In this document: positions 54,856-64,000 of the stretch, one piece after another
How positions within the stretch are numbered: position 1 is the first letter of the stretch
How the letters are laid out: each line of letters opens with the position of its first letter
Assembly (NCBI GenBank): GCA_964036315.1
Contig: OZ038488.1
Span: forward strand, 59,938,254-60,002,253
Direction of reading: 5' to 3'
DNA: 64,000 bases
Source of the DNA: Acanthosepion esculentum
Lineage: Eukaryota; Mollusca; Cephalopoda; Sepiida; Sepiidae
Position numbers and translations under genes: made by a program
Notes under the pieces: generated by a model
What the model saw: the letters and a program-made list of their open reading frames with translations, nothing else
Told to the model about the DNA's origin: nothing
The model's database searches: none

Positions 54856-55139
54856 GTGTATATGTGGGGACGCGTGTTCGCTGTCGAATAGAAAATTGGC
54901 TGGCCTAAATGTATGACCGGAAGCCAGAATAAATAGAGCTTTGTAGATTAGTTTTGTCTGGTAATATATCTATCAATAAATGCAAAGGAGTAACGACAAT
55001 AAATGAACGAGGAAGGTAGTCTGTGATCAACGGAAGATAGCAATGATGAGGCTTTTTTCCAACCTTATTACTGAGCTAAATTTGCAGCTGCCTTCAATTT
55101 CCTACATAAAAGATTTTACCTATACTTCCACGCATAAGA
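54856..55139. other. no gene recognised
   Basis: No named content. Confidence 0.5.
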
Positions 55140-55595
55140 ACGGACAGAATGCTAAAAGTAATCTATAAATACACTAGTGGAATACATCCATATATATATA
55201 TCCGACAAGGGTACCATTCTTCTTCGATGTGCCGGGTCTCTTCTGAGCGTGGATTACGGCCATATCACACTGGAACACCGCTTCCTGTACGATCACAAGT
55301 TAAAAAACGTCGAGTTTGGTCAGTACTTAGATGGGTGGCCACATGAGAATATCAGGTGCTGTCGGTATACCATTGGTGAGAAGTACGTTCCACTCGAACA
55401 GCTTCTTCCTGCGATCTGCTGCTCTGTGGAACTCCCCCAAAAGATGTTACTCCGATAACTTCAATCATAACTTACTCAAGTCTAGAGTTAACCGTTATAT
55501 TTATCTCCTATCCGTTTAAACTACTGTTTCACGTAACCATCTACCTCGAGTGGTCCCCGGGCCTTGTACAAAGCGAACCTTACTGTAGTGTAAAA
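55140..55595 (+). pseudogene. LINE C-terminal fragment (family L-A)
   Basis: The last frame reads VGIPLVRSTFHSNSFFLRSA, ALWNSPKRCYSDNFNHNLLK and SRVNRYIYLLSV with a stop at about 55519. This is the L-A ending IPSVRTKFHS-SFFPRTAALWN, also seen at 13691. Earlier frames carry remnants of the upstream C-terminal region broken by shifts. The trailing CCGGGCCTTGTACAAAGCGA is the shared 3' tail. Confidence 0.8.
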
Positions 55596-56749
55596 GATAA
55601 TGGCTCGGAATTGTTAATCGGAGAGTTATATTCACTTATACGCAAATATCCATGGAAAACCTATTAATCCACCTATCCTCGCTCCAGCTATAGGTTAATT
55701 ATTAAGACTTGTATCATTAAACCATTATTATCTCCCCCCCACACCCTGCCAAAATCTATATTTTTACAATCTAAATACATCTTTTGGTTTTATATAACCT
55801 ACAATGTGTTGATAAGCCGTAGAAAACGAAGCAATCTCCAGGGCAATCATGGCTCTCCAGAATTATCTATCCTTTGTGCCTCTTATTAAATTTTCCTATC
55901 TAACCTAATCCCTGTTCTGCTAACAATTTACGCAGTAATTTATACGTTTTTTCCTCTTGAATAAATATATCCAGCGAGTGTTAAATTGTTTAAGCGCTCT
56001 TTCCGCGTTATAATCCCTCGAAATTTCAACTGTTATTTTCAAATTGTAAGTATGTGTCCTTTCTGGTTGTATTTTCTCGAAAACGTCTCTATACACATTG
56101 TGCCATAAAAAAATCCAACTATATTTTTGTAATTCTAAATATAAGTGTTTCCATTTTCCCTAAAACATGCTCAATTCATGGTATTCTCAGCATCCTTCTG
56201 TAGAACAACATTTCTGTTGCGTCAAATCTCTTGTTCATGTGCAAGGAAATTCTCCAGCATTCACTAGGTTGGGGGGGGGTGATATTACATAACTGTTCAA
56301 TCTCATTTTCTTTTTTCAAAAATATATATTCTTCTTAACGTTTTGCTTAGCTTTTGGAAAGCATCTGTCGCATTTTCTGTCCTCTGTTAAATCACATTCT
56401 ATATATTTAAATATTTGAATTTGCTTGGTTTTGGTATATCCAATTTGTAATTTTCATATTGGCCTCTGCTTTGTGCTGACAACTGGACATTCTATTTTCT
56501 TCATACATTACTCAAAACGCTATCCTGTTATTGATTGAATTTTTTGTTGCGTTTCACAAAGAGACTTTTTTTCGAGTATCGTCATAATCAGAAAATTATT
56601 CGTATTCTGTGCATTAGTTCGCAAGATTCTCAGCCATAGGCTACAGTTTGACGTATATGATAGACATTTGCGCCCAATCATAATTCTAATGTCATTTCTT
56701 TTTAGAGTCTATGCATCTATTAGCAAGAGTTGTCAGCACATTTATGTCG

Positions 56750-56754
<5 letters not shown>
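55596..56754. other. long stretch, no gene recognised
   Basis: No coding block, RNA gene or named repeat seen. Confidence 0.5.
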
Positions 56755-56806
<52 letters not shown>

Positions 56807-56842
56807 ATGGCAATTGGTCTATCGCAGAAAGAAATGCCAACC

Positions 56843-56899
<57 letters not shown>

Positions 56900-56952
56900 C
56901 ATATATATAAAATTAATAATAAAACGATATATATATGTAAAAAAGATAACAA

Positions 56953-57001
<49 letters not shown>

Positions 57002-57003
57002 AT
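56755..57003. repeat. cluster of (TA)n tracts around a SINE B tail fragment
   Basis: (TA) at 56755-56804, then ATGGATGGCAATTGGTCTAT and GCAGAAAGAAATGCCAACCT (56803-56842), the family B SINE tail, then (TA) at about 56846-56895 and 56958-57001. The phrase AAAACGATATATAT/AAAACAATATATAT repeats between the last two runs. Confidence 0.9.
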
Positions 57004-57088
57004 TAATAACAAATCAAAACCTTTACACTTATACAGGGAAAACGAAAATGGTTGTTTGTCTTTTCAACCCCGGTGTGGAATGAAATAA

Positions 57089-57091
<3 letters not shown>

Positions 57092-57163
<72 letters not shown>
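57092..57163. repeat. (TA)n microsatellite
   Basis: About 36 units. Confidence 0.97.
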
Positions 57164-57166
<3 letters not shown>

Positions 57167-57812
57167 GAATCCTTGTATTTGTTCAGTGAAGCTTTTCCAT
57201 CTCTTTGACGCATAGAGATTTCCTTTTGACAGCCTTTCATCCTAGAGAGATCACCTGCTCACGTTGGGTGTAACTCTTCAAGCGCAGCTTTTATGGCTTG
57301 GTCATTTGCAGTCTTGTGAAATTTCAGGTTACTCATATATTTATTCCTTTGCTCATTGAAGATGTTCCACCGGCAACGCTGATGGAAGCGTAGTTTTCAA
57401 GGAAAGCGTTTGTGCCGATTCCAGATGAACCAGGACTCGGAGTTAGCTCGATGGCATAAAAATACAATCTCGTGAAAGCATACTTTCTCACTCTTCCTTT
57501 CTCTCACTTACTTTCAATCTCTAAGTTTATATATAAGATAGATGATCATGGCTCTCGACAACTTTCTATCTCGTGTGGCTTTGAGCAGATTTTTCGACCA
57601 TTGCTAAGGCCTACGCCCCCGGTTTTGTCATCCATGCACACTAGTTCGCCAGGGAAGTGGTACGCTGACTGACTCAATATGCACCATGATGTTTAAGTTT
57701 TTCAAGAACTCGTTCGTCATTATGTGTGCAAAGAAATTCAGCTCTCTTTTCTTGATTCTGAGTATAGGTATTCTTTCTATTGCCATTTTCTTTCAGTTTT
57801 CTGCATGTATGT

Positions 57813-57820
<8 letters not shown>
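57164..57820. other. no gene recognised
   Basis: Less AT-rich than average; open frames at 57472 and 57686 have no recognisable domain. Confidence 0.45.

Positions 57821-57903
<83 letters not shown>
57821..57903. repeat. (TA)n microsatellite
   Basis: About 41 units, among the longest here. Confidence 0.97.
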
Positions 57904-57906
<3 letters not shown>

Positions 57907-57924
57907 CTGTCTATATTTCTGAGA

Positions 57925-58110
57925 TGATGTATTGCAACTACGTACAATATTTATATCGTTCGCACTATTGTCCACTTCTTTATTGCCATATTCACGACGT
58001 TTTGGCCGTTGTCGCATACATGGCCCAGAAATCGTTGGTAGGAATCCGCTGGTTAGATGCAGTGACTTTATCCAAAGAGTTATGAGTTCAATACCTGGCT
58101 ACTGCAGTGG
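57925..58110. repeat. SINE family C tail (minus) joined to head (plus)
   Basis: The first 90 bases, inverted, read GGCCAAAACGTCGTGAATAT and GGACAATAGTGCGAACGATA (tail). Then the plus strand reads GCTGGTTAGATGCAGTGACT and AGTTATGAGTTCAATACCTG (head with B box). Tail and head face opposite ways. Confidence 0.65.
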
Positions 58111-58344
58111 TGATCAAATGTGTCTATATATTTATATAAACCTATTTTTATAATAATTACTTTTGACCTCAGATTATATAAAACAAATCTAGTGTTCAAT
58201 TTATTTAAATATTATTCATAAAACATGTAATCACATCGTTTTAAACGAGTGTAGCCCAACGAAATGGTAAATTTTCGATTATATGTTTAAAGTAATTTGG
58301 ATTATCCTCGAAAAAACTATTTTCAACTTTTTTGATTTTGAACG

Positions 58345-58470
58345 TTCTGATTTTGAATCAGACTGTCGCCGCTGATTCTTGACCTTAATGTCCACTTTTA
58401 TATTTGAAACCTTTCTTTATCCTGGTATTGAGCCCTTTAATCCATAAATACTTTGGTTCTACCTTAGAAC
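58345..58470 (-). repeat. family E copy
   Basis: AATCAGACTGTCGCCGCTGA, TTAATGTCCACTTTTATATT and ATTGAGCCCTTTAATCCATA form the inverse of the 43706 copy. The TTTCATGCT core is changed. Confidence 0.7.
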
Positions 58471-58478
58471 AATAATTT

Positions 58479-58482
<4 letters not shown>

Positions 58483-58563
<81 letters not shown>

Positions 58564-58692
58564 CCCACATTTTTCCAATTTTTTTTTATATTCTCTTACG
58601 CACACTAAACGGAAAAAAAGAATGCTGTCAAAACTTGTCTGTCATATTTTACGAAAGAAATTTATCAGAAAGATCACTGCCCAAACATACAG

Positions 58693-58759
<67 letters not shown>
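58483..58759. repeat. (TA)n tracts
   Basis: (TA) at 58483-58558 with one TT interruption and again at about 58696-58759 with one CATA interruption. The 135 bases between hold nothing named. Confidence 0.95.
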
Positions 58760-58789
58760 GTTACGAATGATAATCTGTAAGTGTTAATC

Positions 58790-59525
58790 TGGTGATTATA
58801 AAGGGTATGAAAGAATATCCAATCCTGGCGGTTTTATTATTTTGGTTGGTGGGAATTCCTTAACCGAGTGAACCATTGCATTGTCGAGCTGGATAATAAC
58901 TCCTTTATTGTTTACCTAAGCTGGAAACCTTCGACATAATGCTTCATTTAACCGATCAAATTGCTCGCATCAAACGTCTGTATTGATGGTCCTCCCATGT
59001 TGCAATAGCCCCGAATTGCCAACAAATTTTATATGACATCAGATACAAAACAGTCTCTTCTTTGGATGGAGTCCTGGGTTTTGGCTTTGTCGCTGGTTTT
59101 CTTATTTTGTGATAAGCACTGTCTTCTTCATTTTCTGTCGCCATGCAAAATCTTTTAACAATGTGATTCCTGCTTTAAAAAAAGTCTACAGATGGTGGAA
59201 CGTCGTGTTCGGTTCTCAAGCGAAAGCTCATGCGTAATCGAAGATTTATCATTGCAAATTTTACCAATTCACTCGAGATGTACGTACAGAGTTAAACATG
59301 ACATATTTTTTGCGCCAAATCCCTGCTGCTTTGATGCAGATCTAATTCACAGAGTCTCTTTCAAATGTTCTACGTTCAGAGTAGCGTTCAGGGCGAGGCT
59401 TTTCGAATATGTCACAATCGATATTTCAAATCTTTTAAAACCATAGTTGACACCTACGATCCTTTACTTCATGCGCATACAATGCACAAACGTTTTTTAA
59501 GGCTTCTATAGCAATGGTACACTTT
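58790..59525 (-). pseudogene. degraded mariner transposase
   Basis: Minus-strand frames give CQLWF and FEKPRPERYSERR (linker), ENRTRRSTICRLFLKQES, then KAKTQDSIQRR (KPGLHPKK-type block), then DRLNEALCRRFPA, VNNKGVIIQLDNAM and VHSVKEFPPTK. DRLNEALCRRFPALVNRKGVI is a highly characteristic mariner segment just before the second catalytic Asp (here within QLDNAMVHS for QHDNARPH). There are many stops and frameshifts. It belongs to a different mariner lineage from the element at 59767. Confidence 0.8.
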
Positions 59526-59696
59526 GGGAATTTATGTAATGACGAATACGATACTTCTTAAAGTTATAATATTCTATGGCGCTAAATTTTGAACTGCACT
59601 ACTGACGTCTATAAACAAGTACAATTCAACGTTACTTCTGCCTTGGTTGATCGGTTCATAATTCATAGACCTGAAATACACAATTAATTTCCGAAT

Positions 59697-59702
<6 letters not shown>

Positions 59703-59766
<64 letters not shown>
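59703..59766. repeat. (TA)n microsatellite
   Basis: About 32 units ending exactly at the left terminal repeat of the mariner element. Confidence 0.97.
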
Positions 59767-59767
<1 letters not shown>

Positions 59768-60657
59768 GACGGTCATTCAATAAATAGGTTGAATTTTTCG
59801 ATATAAGGACTTCTAATACAGATAGAAGCTTACTCTTTTTTATTTTTTTGTTTTTTACTTCTTTTTCACATTGATTGAAATTCTTTTGGAGATTTAAAAA
59901 AAAACTTTGAGAGTTTTGGCGATTAACAAAGATGTCCGACCAGGAAGCATGCTCCAGGATTGAACAGCGGTCAGTTATCAAGTTTTTGGTTGCCGAAGGG
60001 TGTAAACCATTTGAAATTCATAGGAGAATGTCAACTGTGTATGGTGCCACATGTTTCAGCCAAAGAAATGTCTACAAGTGGGCTAAATTGTTTAAAGAAG
60101 GGCGGAGCAGTGTTGAGGATGAAGACAGGCCTGGGAGGCCTACAGAAGTGAGGTCTCCTGAGGTGATCGAATCAGTCAATGACCTCATTCAGTCTGACAG
60201 AAGGGTGACAGTGGATGACATTGCAAGGACTTTGAGCTTATCTGTTGGGACAAACGCAGGAGTCATCAGACAGAAGGAGTCATCTTGCATCATGACAACA
60301 AATGACCTCACACAGCAGCCCAAACGGTACAGACCATCAACGAGCTGGGCTGGGAACTGCTCCCTCATCCCCCTTACAGCCCATACCTTGCCCCTTCAGA
60401 CTTTCACCTGTTTGGTCTTTTGAAAGCGTTCATGAGAGGCACGAAGTTTAAAAGTGACGATGAAGTTAAAAGTGTTGTGAGCGACTGACTGGGACATCAG
60501 TCCAAAGATTTTTACGCTGAGGGAATACAGAAGCTTGTGCACAGATGGAAAATGTGTGTGACAGTGCTGGGAGACTACGTTGAAAAAAAAAGTAAGCTTC
60601 TATCTGTATTAGAATTCCTTATACCGAAAAATTCACCTTATTTATTGAATGACCCTC

Positions 60658-60658
<1 letters not shown>
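59767..60658 (+). mobile_element. mariner element, D34D type, internally deleted
   Basis: The terminal inverted repeats are about 68 bp: left starts CGACGGTCATTCAATAAATA, right inverted starts CGAGGGTCATTCAATAAATA. Both continue through CAGATAGAAGCTTACT with few mismatches. TA borders both ends, as part of (TA)n tracts on either side (59703-59766 and 60659-60727). Length 892 bp versus about 1.3 kb for a full mariner. Confidence 0.94.
59932..60595 (+). pseudogene. mariner transposase, central part deleted
   Basis: From ATG at 59932: MSDQEACSRIEQRSVIKFLV and RNVYKWAKLFKEGRSSVEDE (first HTH), DRPGRPTEV (linker), VNDLIQSDRRVTVDDIART and LSLSVGT (second HTH). Then about 120 residues including the first catalytic Asp are missing, with the join near 60250. 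A one-base loss near 60277 shifts the rest: GVILHHDN, AAQTVQTINELGWELLPHPP, YSPYLAPSDFHLFGLLKAFM, then TKFKSDDEVKSVVSD and FYAEGIQKLVHRW. I count 34 positions between the remaining Asp residues (HHD...SD), the D34D mariner signature. Two further stops follow. Non-functional; could still bind or be mobilised if a relative is active. Confidence 0.92.

Positions 60659-60727
<69 letters not shown>
60659..60727. repeat. (TA)n microsatellite
   Basis: About 34 units starting exactly at the right end of the mariner element. Confidence 0.97.
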
Positions 60728-60729
<2 letters not shown>

Positions 60730-61639
60730 GGGGTCTATCAGTGTCTCTCAGTCGATGCGCTAGAGAGCACTAATATACCCAGAAAAATAGACAGGTACAC
60801 CCTAAGTAAACAGAAGAGTAATTTATAAATTATTTTATATTTAAAAAATATTTATTTTTTAAAACTTAAAGACACGAAGCACATGGCTTCGATTTCTAAA
60901 TCAAGTCTTTGCCATTTGATATTTTAAATTAGATGCTAAATTCCTTAACCTTTAAGGAGTCGGATAATTCTTTCTTTGCCTTCCTCAATTTGAACTGAAA
61001 CCACCTTCTTTATACTTTCCCGTCATTGAGCAGCTTCCCGAGAAGAGCACTGTTTCTTTTAACGAAGCATATTGTTTATATATTATACTGTTCATATATT
61101 TTCTCACTATTGAGGTGAGAATCATTTTGTGTTTTATTGACTTTCTCTCCAGAATAAAGTATTTTACGTCTAGAGTTCAGAGTTAATATTATCTCGCTTC
61201 AGCAGCATTTCGCAAGCCTGTATCAATATTTATTGTTAGCCAATTGCAAGCGATTTGCATAAAATTATTTTCCACTCAGTAAACATGTCATAATAAACAT
61301 AGTTTATAGAGACAATCTCAAATTATATTTACGAAAACTTGTTTGATCTGCGTATCAGACAGACATTAATTAAAAGTTATTTATTTTGAAGCAACCTAAT
61401 TATGTCTCGGCATTTCTGGCAGTGTGGAGATTAAATCTGTGAGCCGAGGAAAACGGCAACAAAATCAATCTTTAAAATTGACACCGAATTAAAATATAAA
61501 AGAGAAGAAAAGCAATCAGCACTCGTACTTTCTTCTTTTTATGCACCATATCCCTTCAAGAGGTGCACAAAATTCTCACTTCGTAACTTCCGCTCTTTCG
61601 TTGGTTTAAGTAACTTTTGAACATTTAACGTTGCTATTT
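60728..61639. other. no gene recognised
   Basis: AT-rich; no named repeat or coding block. Confidence 0.5.
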
Positions 61640-62268
61640 GTCAGTATCATGTCATCTCATGCCTTCAGTATCATGTCTTCTCATGCCTTCAATATAATGC
61701 CTTCTCATGCCTCCAGGATCATGCCTTCAATATCATTTCTTCAGTATTATGCCTTCTCATGCCTTCAATATCATGTCTTCTCATGCCTTCAATATCATGT
61801 CTTCTCATGCCTTCAGTATCATGCTTTCTCATGCCTTCAGTATCATGCATTCTCATGGCTTCAGTATCATGCATTCTCTTGCCTTCAGTATCATGTCTTC
61901 TCATGCCTTCAATATCATGTCTTCTCATGTCTTCAGTGTCATGCCTTCAATATCATGCCTTCATTATCATGCCTTCTCATGCCTTCAATATCGTGCCTTC
62001 TCATTCCTTCGGTATCATGTCTTCTCATGCCTTCAATATCATGTCTTCTCATGGCTTCAGTATCATGCATTCTCTTGCCTTCAGTATCATGTCTTCTCAT
62101 GCCTTCAATATCATGTCTTCTCATGTCTTCAGTGTCATGCCTTCAATATCATGCCTTCATTATCTTGCCTTCTCATGCCTTCAATATCATGCCTTCTCAT
62201 GCCTTCGGTATCATGTCTTCTCATATCTTCGGTATCATGCCTTCTCGTGCCTTCACTATCACTAGTGA
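61640..62268 (+). repeat. 24-bp minisatellite with higher-order repeat
   Basis: Basic unit TCATGCCTTCAATATCATGTCTTC with variants, itself built from 14-base (TCATGCCTTCAATA) and 10-base (TCATGCCTTC) parts. 61853-62048 and 62049-62244 are near-identical blocks of 196 bp. The 24-base unit keeps long frames open in all three forward phases and in part on the minus strand, encoding Ser-His-Ala-Phe-rich repeats such as SHAFNIMS. The lack of a preferred frame argues against a protein. Confidence 0.93.
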
Positions 62269-62388
62269 ATGTTAAATATTCTTGTCCTTCTTTCTTCATT
62301 ACGTGTCACAATCTTTTCAGCTGTCTCTTTCTATTTGTAGGAAATTTCCAATTTTTCTTAAAAATTATTCAGTGCTCTCCGTATGGCA

Positions 62389-62691
62389 CAGGGACGAATT
62401 TAGATGAAGTGCCGCCCTAGGCTATTCCACTTTTAAGGCCCCTCGAAATCCCCCATTTTCATGAGTAGAGTAAAATGAAAGTTTTAAATTAAACACCTTG
62501 TGTAAACCCGAAGATGACGACGAGTGGTTAAAATTACTGAAGGGTTATTTAAAGTCTACAATGCGCTATGACCGAATGTGTAAGAAAGGCCTAAGACACG
62601 GTCAAAAATATTATACACCTTGGCTGGAGACCCACTAGATTTTGACACCCTAGGCTTTAGTCTGCTAAGCCTATAGACAAATCCGGCCCGG
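62389..62691. mobile_element. hAT MITE
   Basis: The left end is CAGGGACGAATTTAGATGAA with GCCGCCCTAGGC; the right end inverted is CCGGGCCGGATTTGTCTATA with TTAGCAGACTAAAGCCTAGG. Flanking octamers GTATGGCA and CTATGGTG share TATGG. The CAGGGCCGGATTTA-type ends and CCTAGGC subterminal motif are typical of hAT MITEs. Confidence 0.68.
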
Positions 62692-62801
62692 CTATGGTGT
62701 TATTATTAACATTTGTCGGTAGAGTCACATCTCTGTCGCTTCAAGTCTATTTGTCTGTGAGGAGATTTTTCGCTACTCAAAGACATACAGATTAGATAAT
62801 A

Positions 62802-63546
62802 CAGCGTTTCTCAAAAGTTTAAGCAACGACACACCCAGGATCAAATGAAAATATCACAGCACACTTAGCAAAATTTTTGAACGGTATACATTTAAACCTT
62901 ATGAAAAAAATCAGATTTTGTTTTAAAGATTACACACGCAAATACGTACGTACTTGATTTCAATGTTTCTATTCAATTATTTGTGAAGCTTATTTAGTGT
63001 GAAAACTGGTGAATTTTTGGCGATTTAAAAAGAATATTTAGTCGAATGTGGGATAAGCAGACCCTCATTTCTTCTTCAGCTGAGAGTAGTCTTTCTCGCT
63101 TCTTCTTTTTGATGTTATTTAGGATTGAGAAGGCTATTTCATATAAATAAGAAGTAGAACTGATATAGCCTTTTTATCCTATGTGGAATATTCCTTTTGT
63201 ATTGAAATCAAAAATATATCAATCGAATGTTTTATTTTGATTTTTCGATCACTAGATTATGTGAAAAAAGGTTAATATTCATTTGTTTAAATAAAGGTAA
63301 ATTTTAAAAGTTAAATTAAATACTTTTTAAAAATTGAATATTCAAACAAATTATTTAAAATAACATAATCGAAGAATGGTGAAAATAATTATTTGAACAA
63401 AAAGTTTAATACTTACTAATTTATTCAAATACTAACGCTGCACTATTACCACTTCCACATAAGCATATATATGTATGCCGTGCGAATATTTCAAGAACCG
63501 TGCGGCACACTAGTGTTCCGTGACATAGCGGTTGGGAATTATAACA
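62802..63546. mobile_element. hAT-like element, degraded
   Basis: The left end is CAGCGTTTCTCAAAAGTTTA; the right end inverted reads AATTCCCAACCGCTATGTCA, CGGAACACTAGTGTGCCGCA, resembling the CAGTGTTTCCCAACC-GTGTGCCG ends of hAT elements. CGACACACCC at 62827 may be the left counterpart. No target duplication visible and no transposase. Confidence 0.5.
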
Positions 63547-64000
63547 CATAGTTCAGTATTTTTCTCTGGTTAATTTCCTCTCTTAATACTTTATTCAGTC
63601 TCTGGAAGACAACTTTCACTATGTAGAAATAATATTTTTCACACATCCTCAGGAGATAAATAGCTTCTTTTGCCTTTTAAGTCAATTTAATGACCAGATT
63701 CTTAGGAATCTTGTATCCAGCCCATCTTTGAATCAATTTAATGACTAGCATCTTTCAGGAATCCTGTCTCCAGCCCGCATGTGAATTGGAAAAATGATTT
63801 CAGCAGTAAATGTAGAATCCTTCGAAAAAAAGGGATCACCCAAAAGATGCTTGAGAGGTCCGCTTTTCCCGTGGCGGAACACAAGAGGACAGATGATGGT
63901 GGTAGGACCTCCAGCCAGTATCCATATAATGAGAGGTCACTGAAAGGACCGGTAGTCATTGAGTGAGCCAGCCAGCAGTCAATTAGACGGTCAGGCAGTA
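63547..64000. other. no gene; short tandem duplication at about 63680-63787
   Basis: GTCAATTTAATGACCAGATT...ATCCAGCCCATCTTTGAAT is followed by a diverged second copy with a period of about 55 bp. Open frames on both strands at 63738-63966 have no recognisable domain. Confidence 0.5.

Noticed and set aside
61631..62420. 214-, 237- and 168-codon frames with His/Ser/Ala/Phe repeats
   Set aside because: They overlap in three phases within a 24-bp minisatellite; no frame is favoured.

Overview
This window looks like intergenic or intronic DNA from a large, repeat-rich animal genome. The best fit is a cephalopod mollusc, most likely an octopus. The reasons are the very AT-rich background, more than 40 long (TA)n tracts with (TCTA)n, (CT)n and (CA)n runs, tRNA-derived SINEs, Penelope-like elements, mariner/Tc1 and hAT relics, and two LINE families whose C-terminal proteins I recognise as common in mollusc genomes. 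The organism call is an inference. I found no intact host protein-coding gene, no functional rRNA or tRNA gene and no CRISPR array. Most open frames are readings of microsatellites or broken transposon proteins.

Layout. 0-3.8 kb: a mariner MITE, a decayed member of a high-copy invertebrate protein family, a hAT element with its 8-bp target duplication, and a LINE tail. 4-13 kb: dense (TA)n tracts, three inverted duplications, a hairpin-forming repeat called here family E, a reverse transcriptase pseudogene on the minus strand, a Penelope-like RT fragment and a transposase C-terminus. 13-19 kb: a cluster of TA-flanked MITEs whose terminal repeats have grown into microsatellites, then LINE tails and another transposase end. 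19-25 kb: SINE modules and two Penelope-like elements, one forming a large inverted structure. 25-32 kb: SINEs, an isolated histone-type 3' stem-loop, a tandem repeat of about 198 bp, a LINE inverted duplication and a long pyrimidine tract.

32-48 kb: a second hAT MITE, a 5S rRNA pseudogene fused to a tRNA-like SINE head, a Tc1-like relic with matching ends, a LINE ORF1 relic, further MITE and mariner copies, and a DD34E Tc1-like element with clear terminal repeats. 48-55 kb: a perfect 78-bp-arm SINE palindrome, a LINE split by an insertion, and an inverted pair of Penelope 3' ends. 55-64 kb: a LINE tail, a decayed mariner, a D34D mariner with TIRs of about 68 bp flanked by (TA)n on both sides, a 24-bp minisatellite open in several frames, and two hAT-like elements.

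No pathway or operon joins these parts. The common theme is mechanistic. Inverted duplications of unrelated repeats recur about every 6 kb, and (TA)n tracts sit at the boundaries of many elements. I see no convincing new biological system. The most unusual items are the perfect SINE palindrome, the 5S-tRNA composite, the orphan histone stem-loop, and the coupling between TA-target elements and TA microsatellites.
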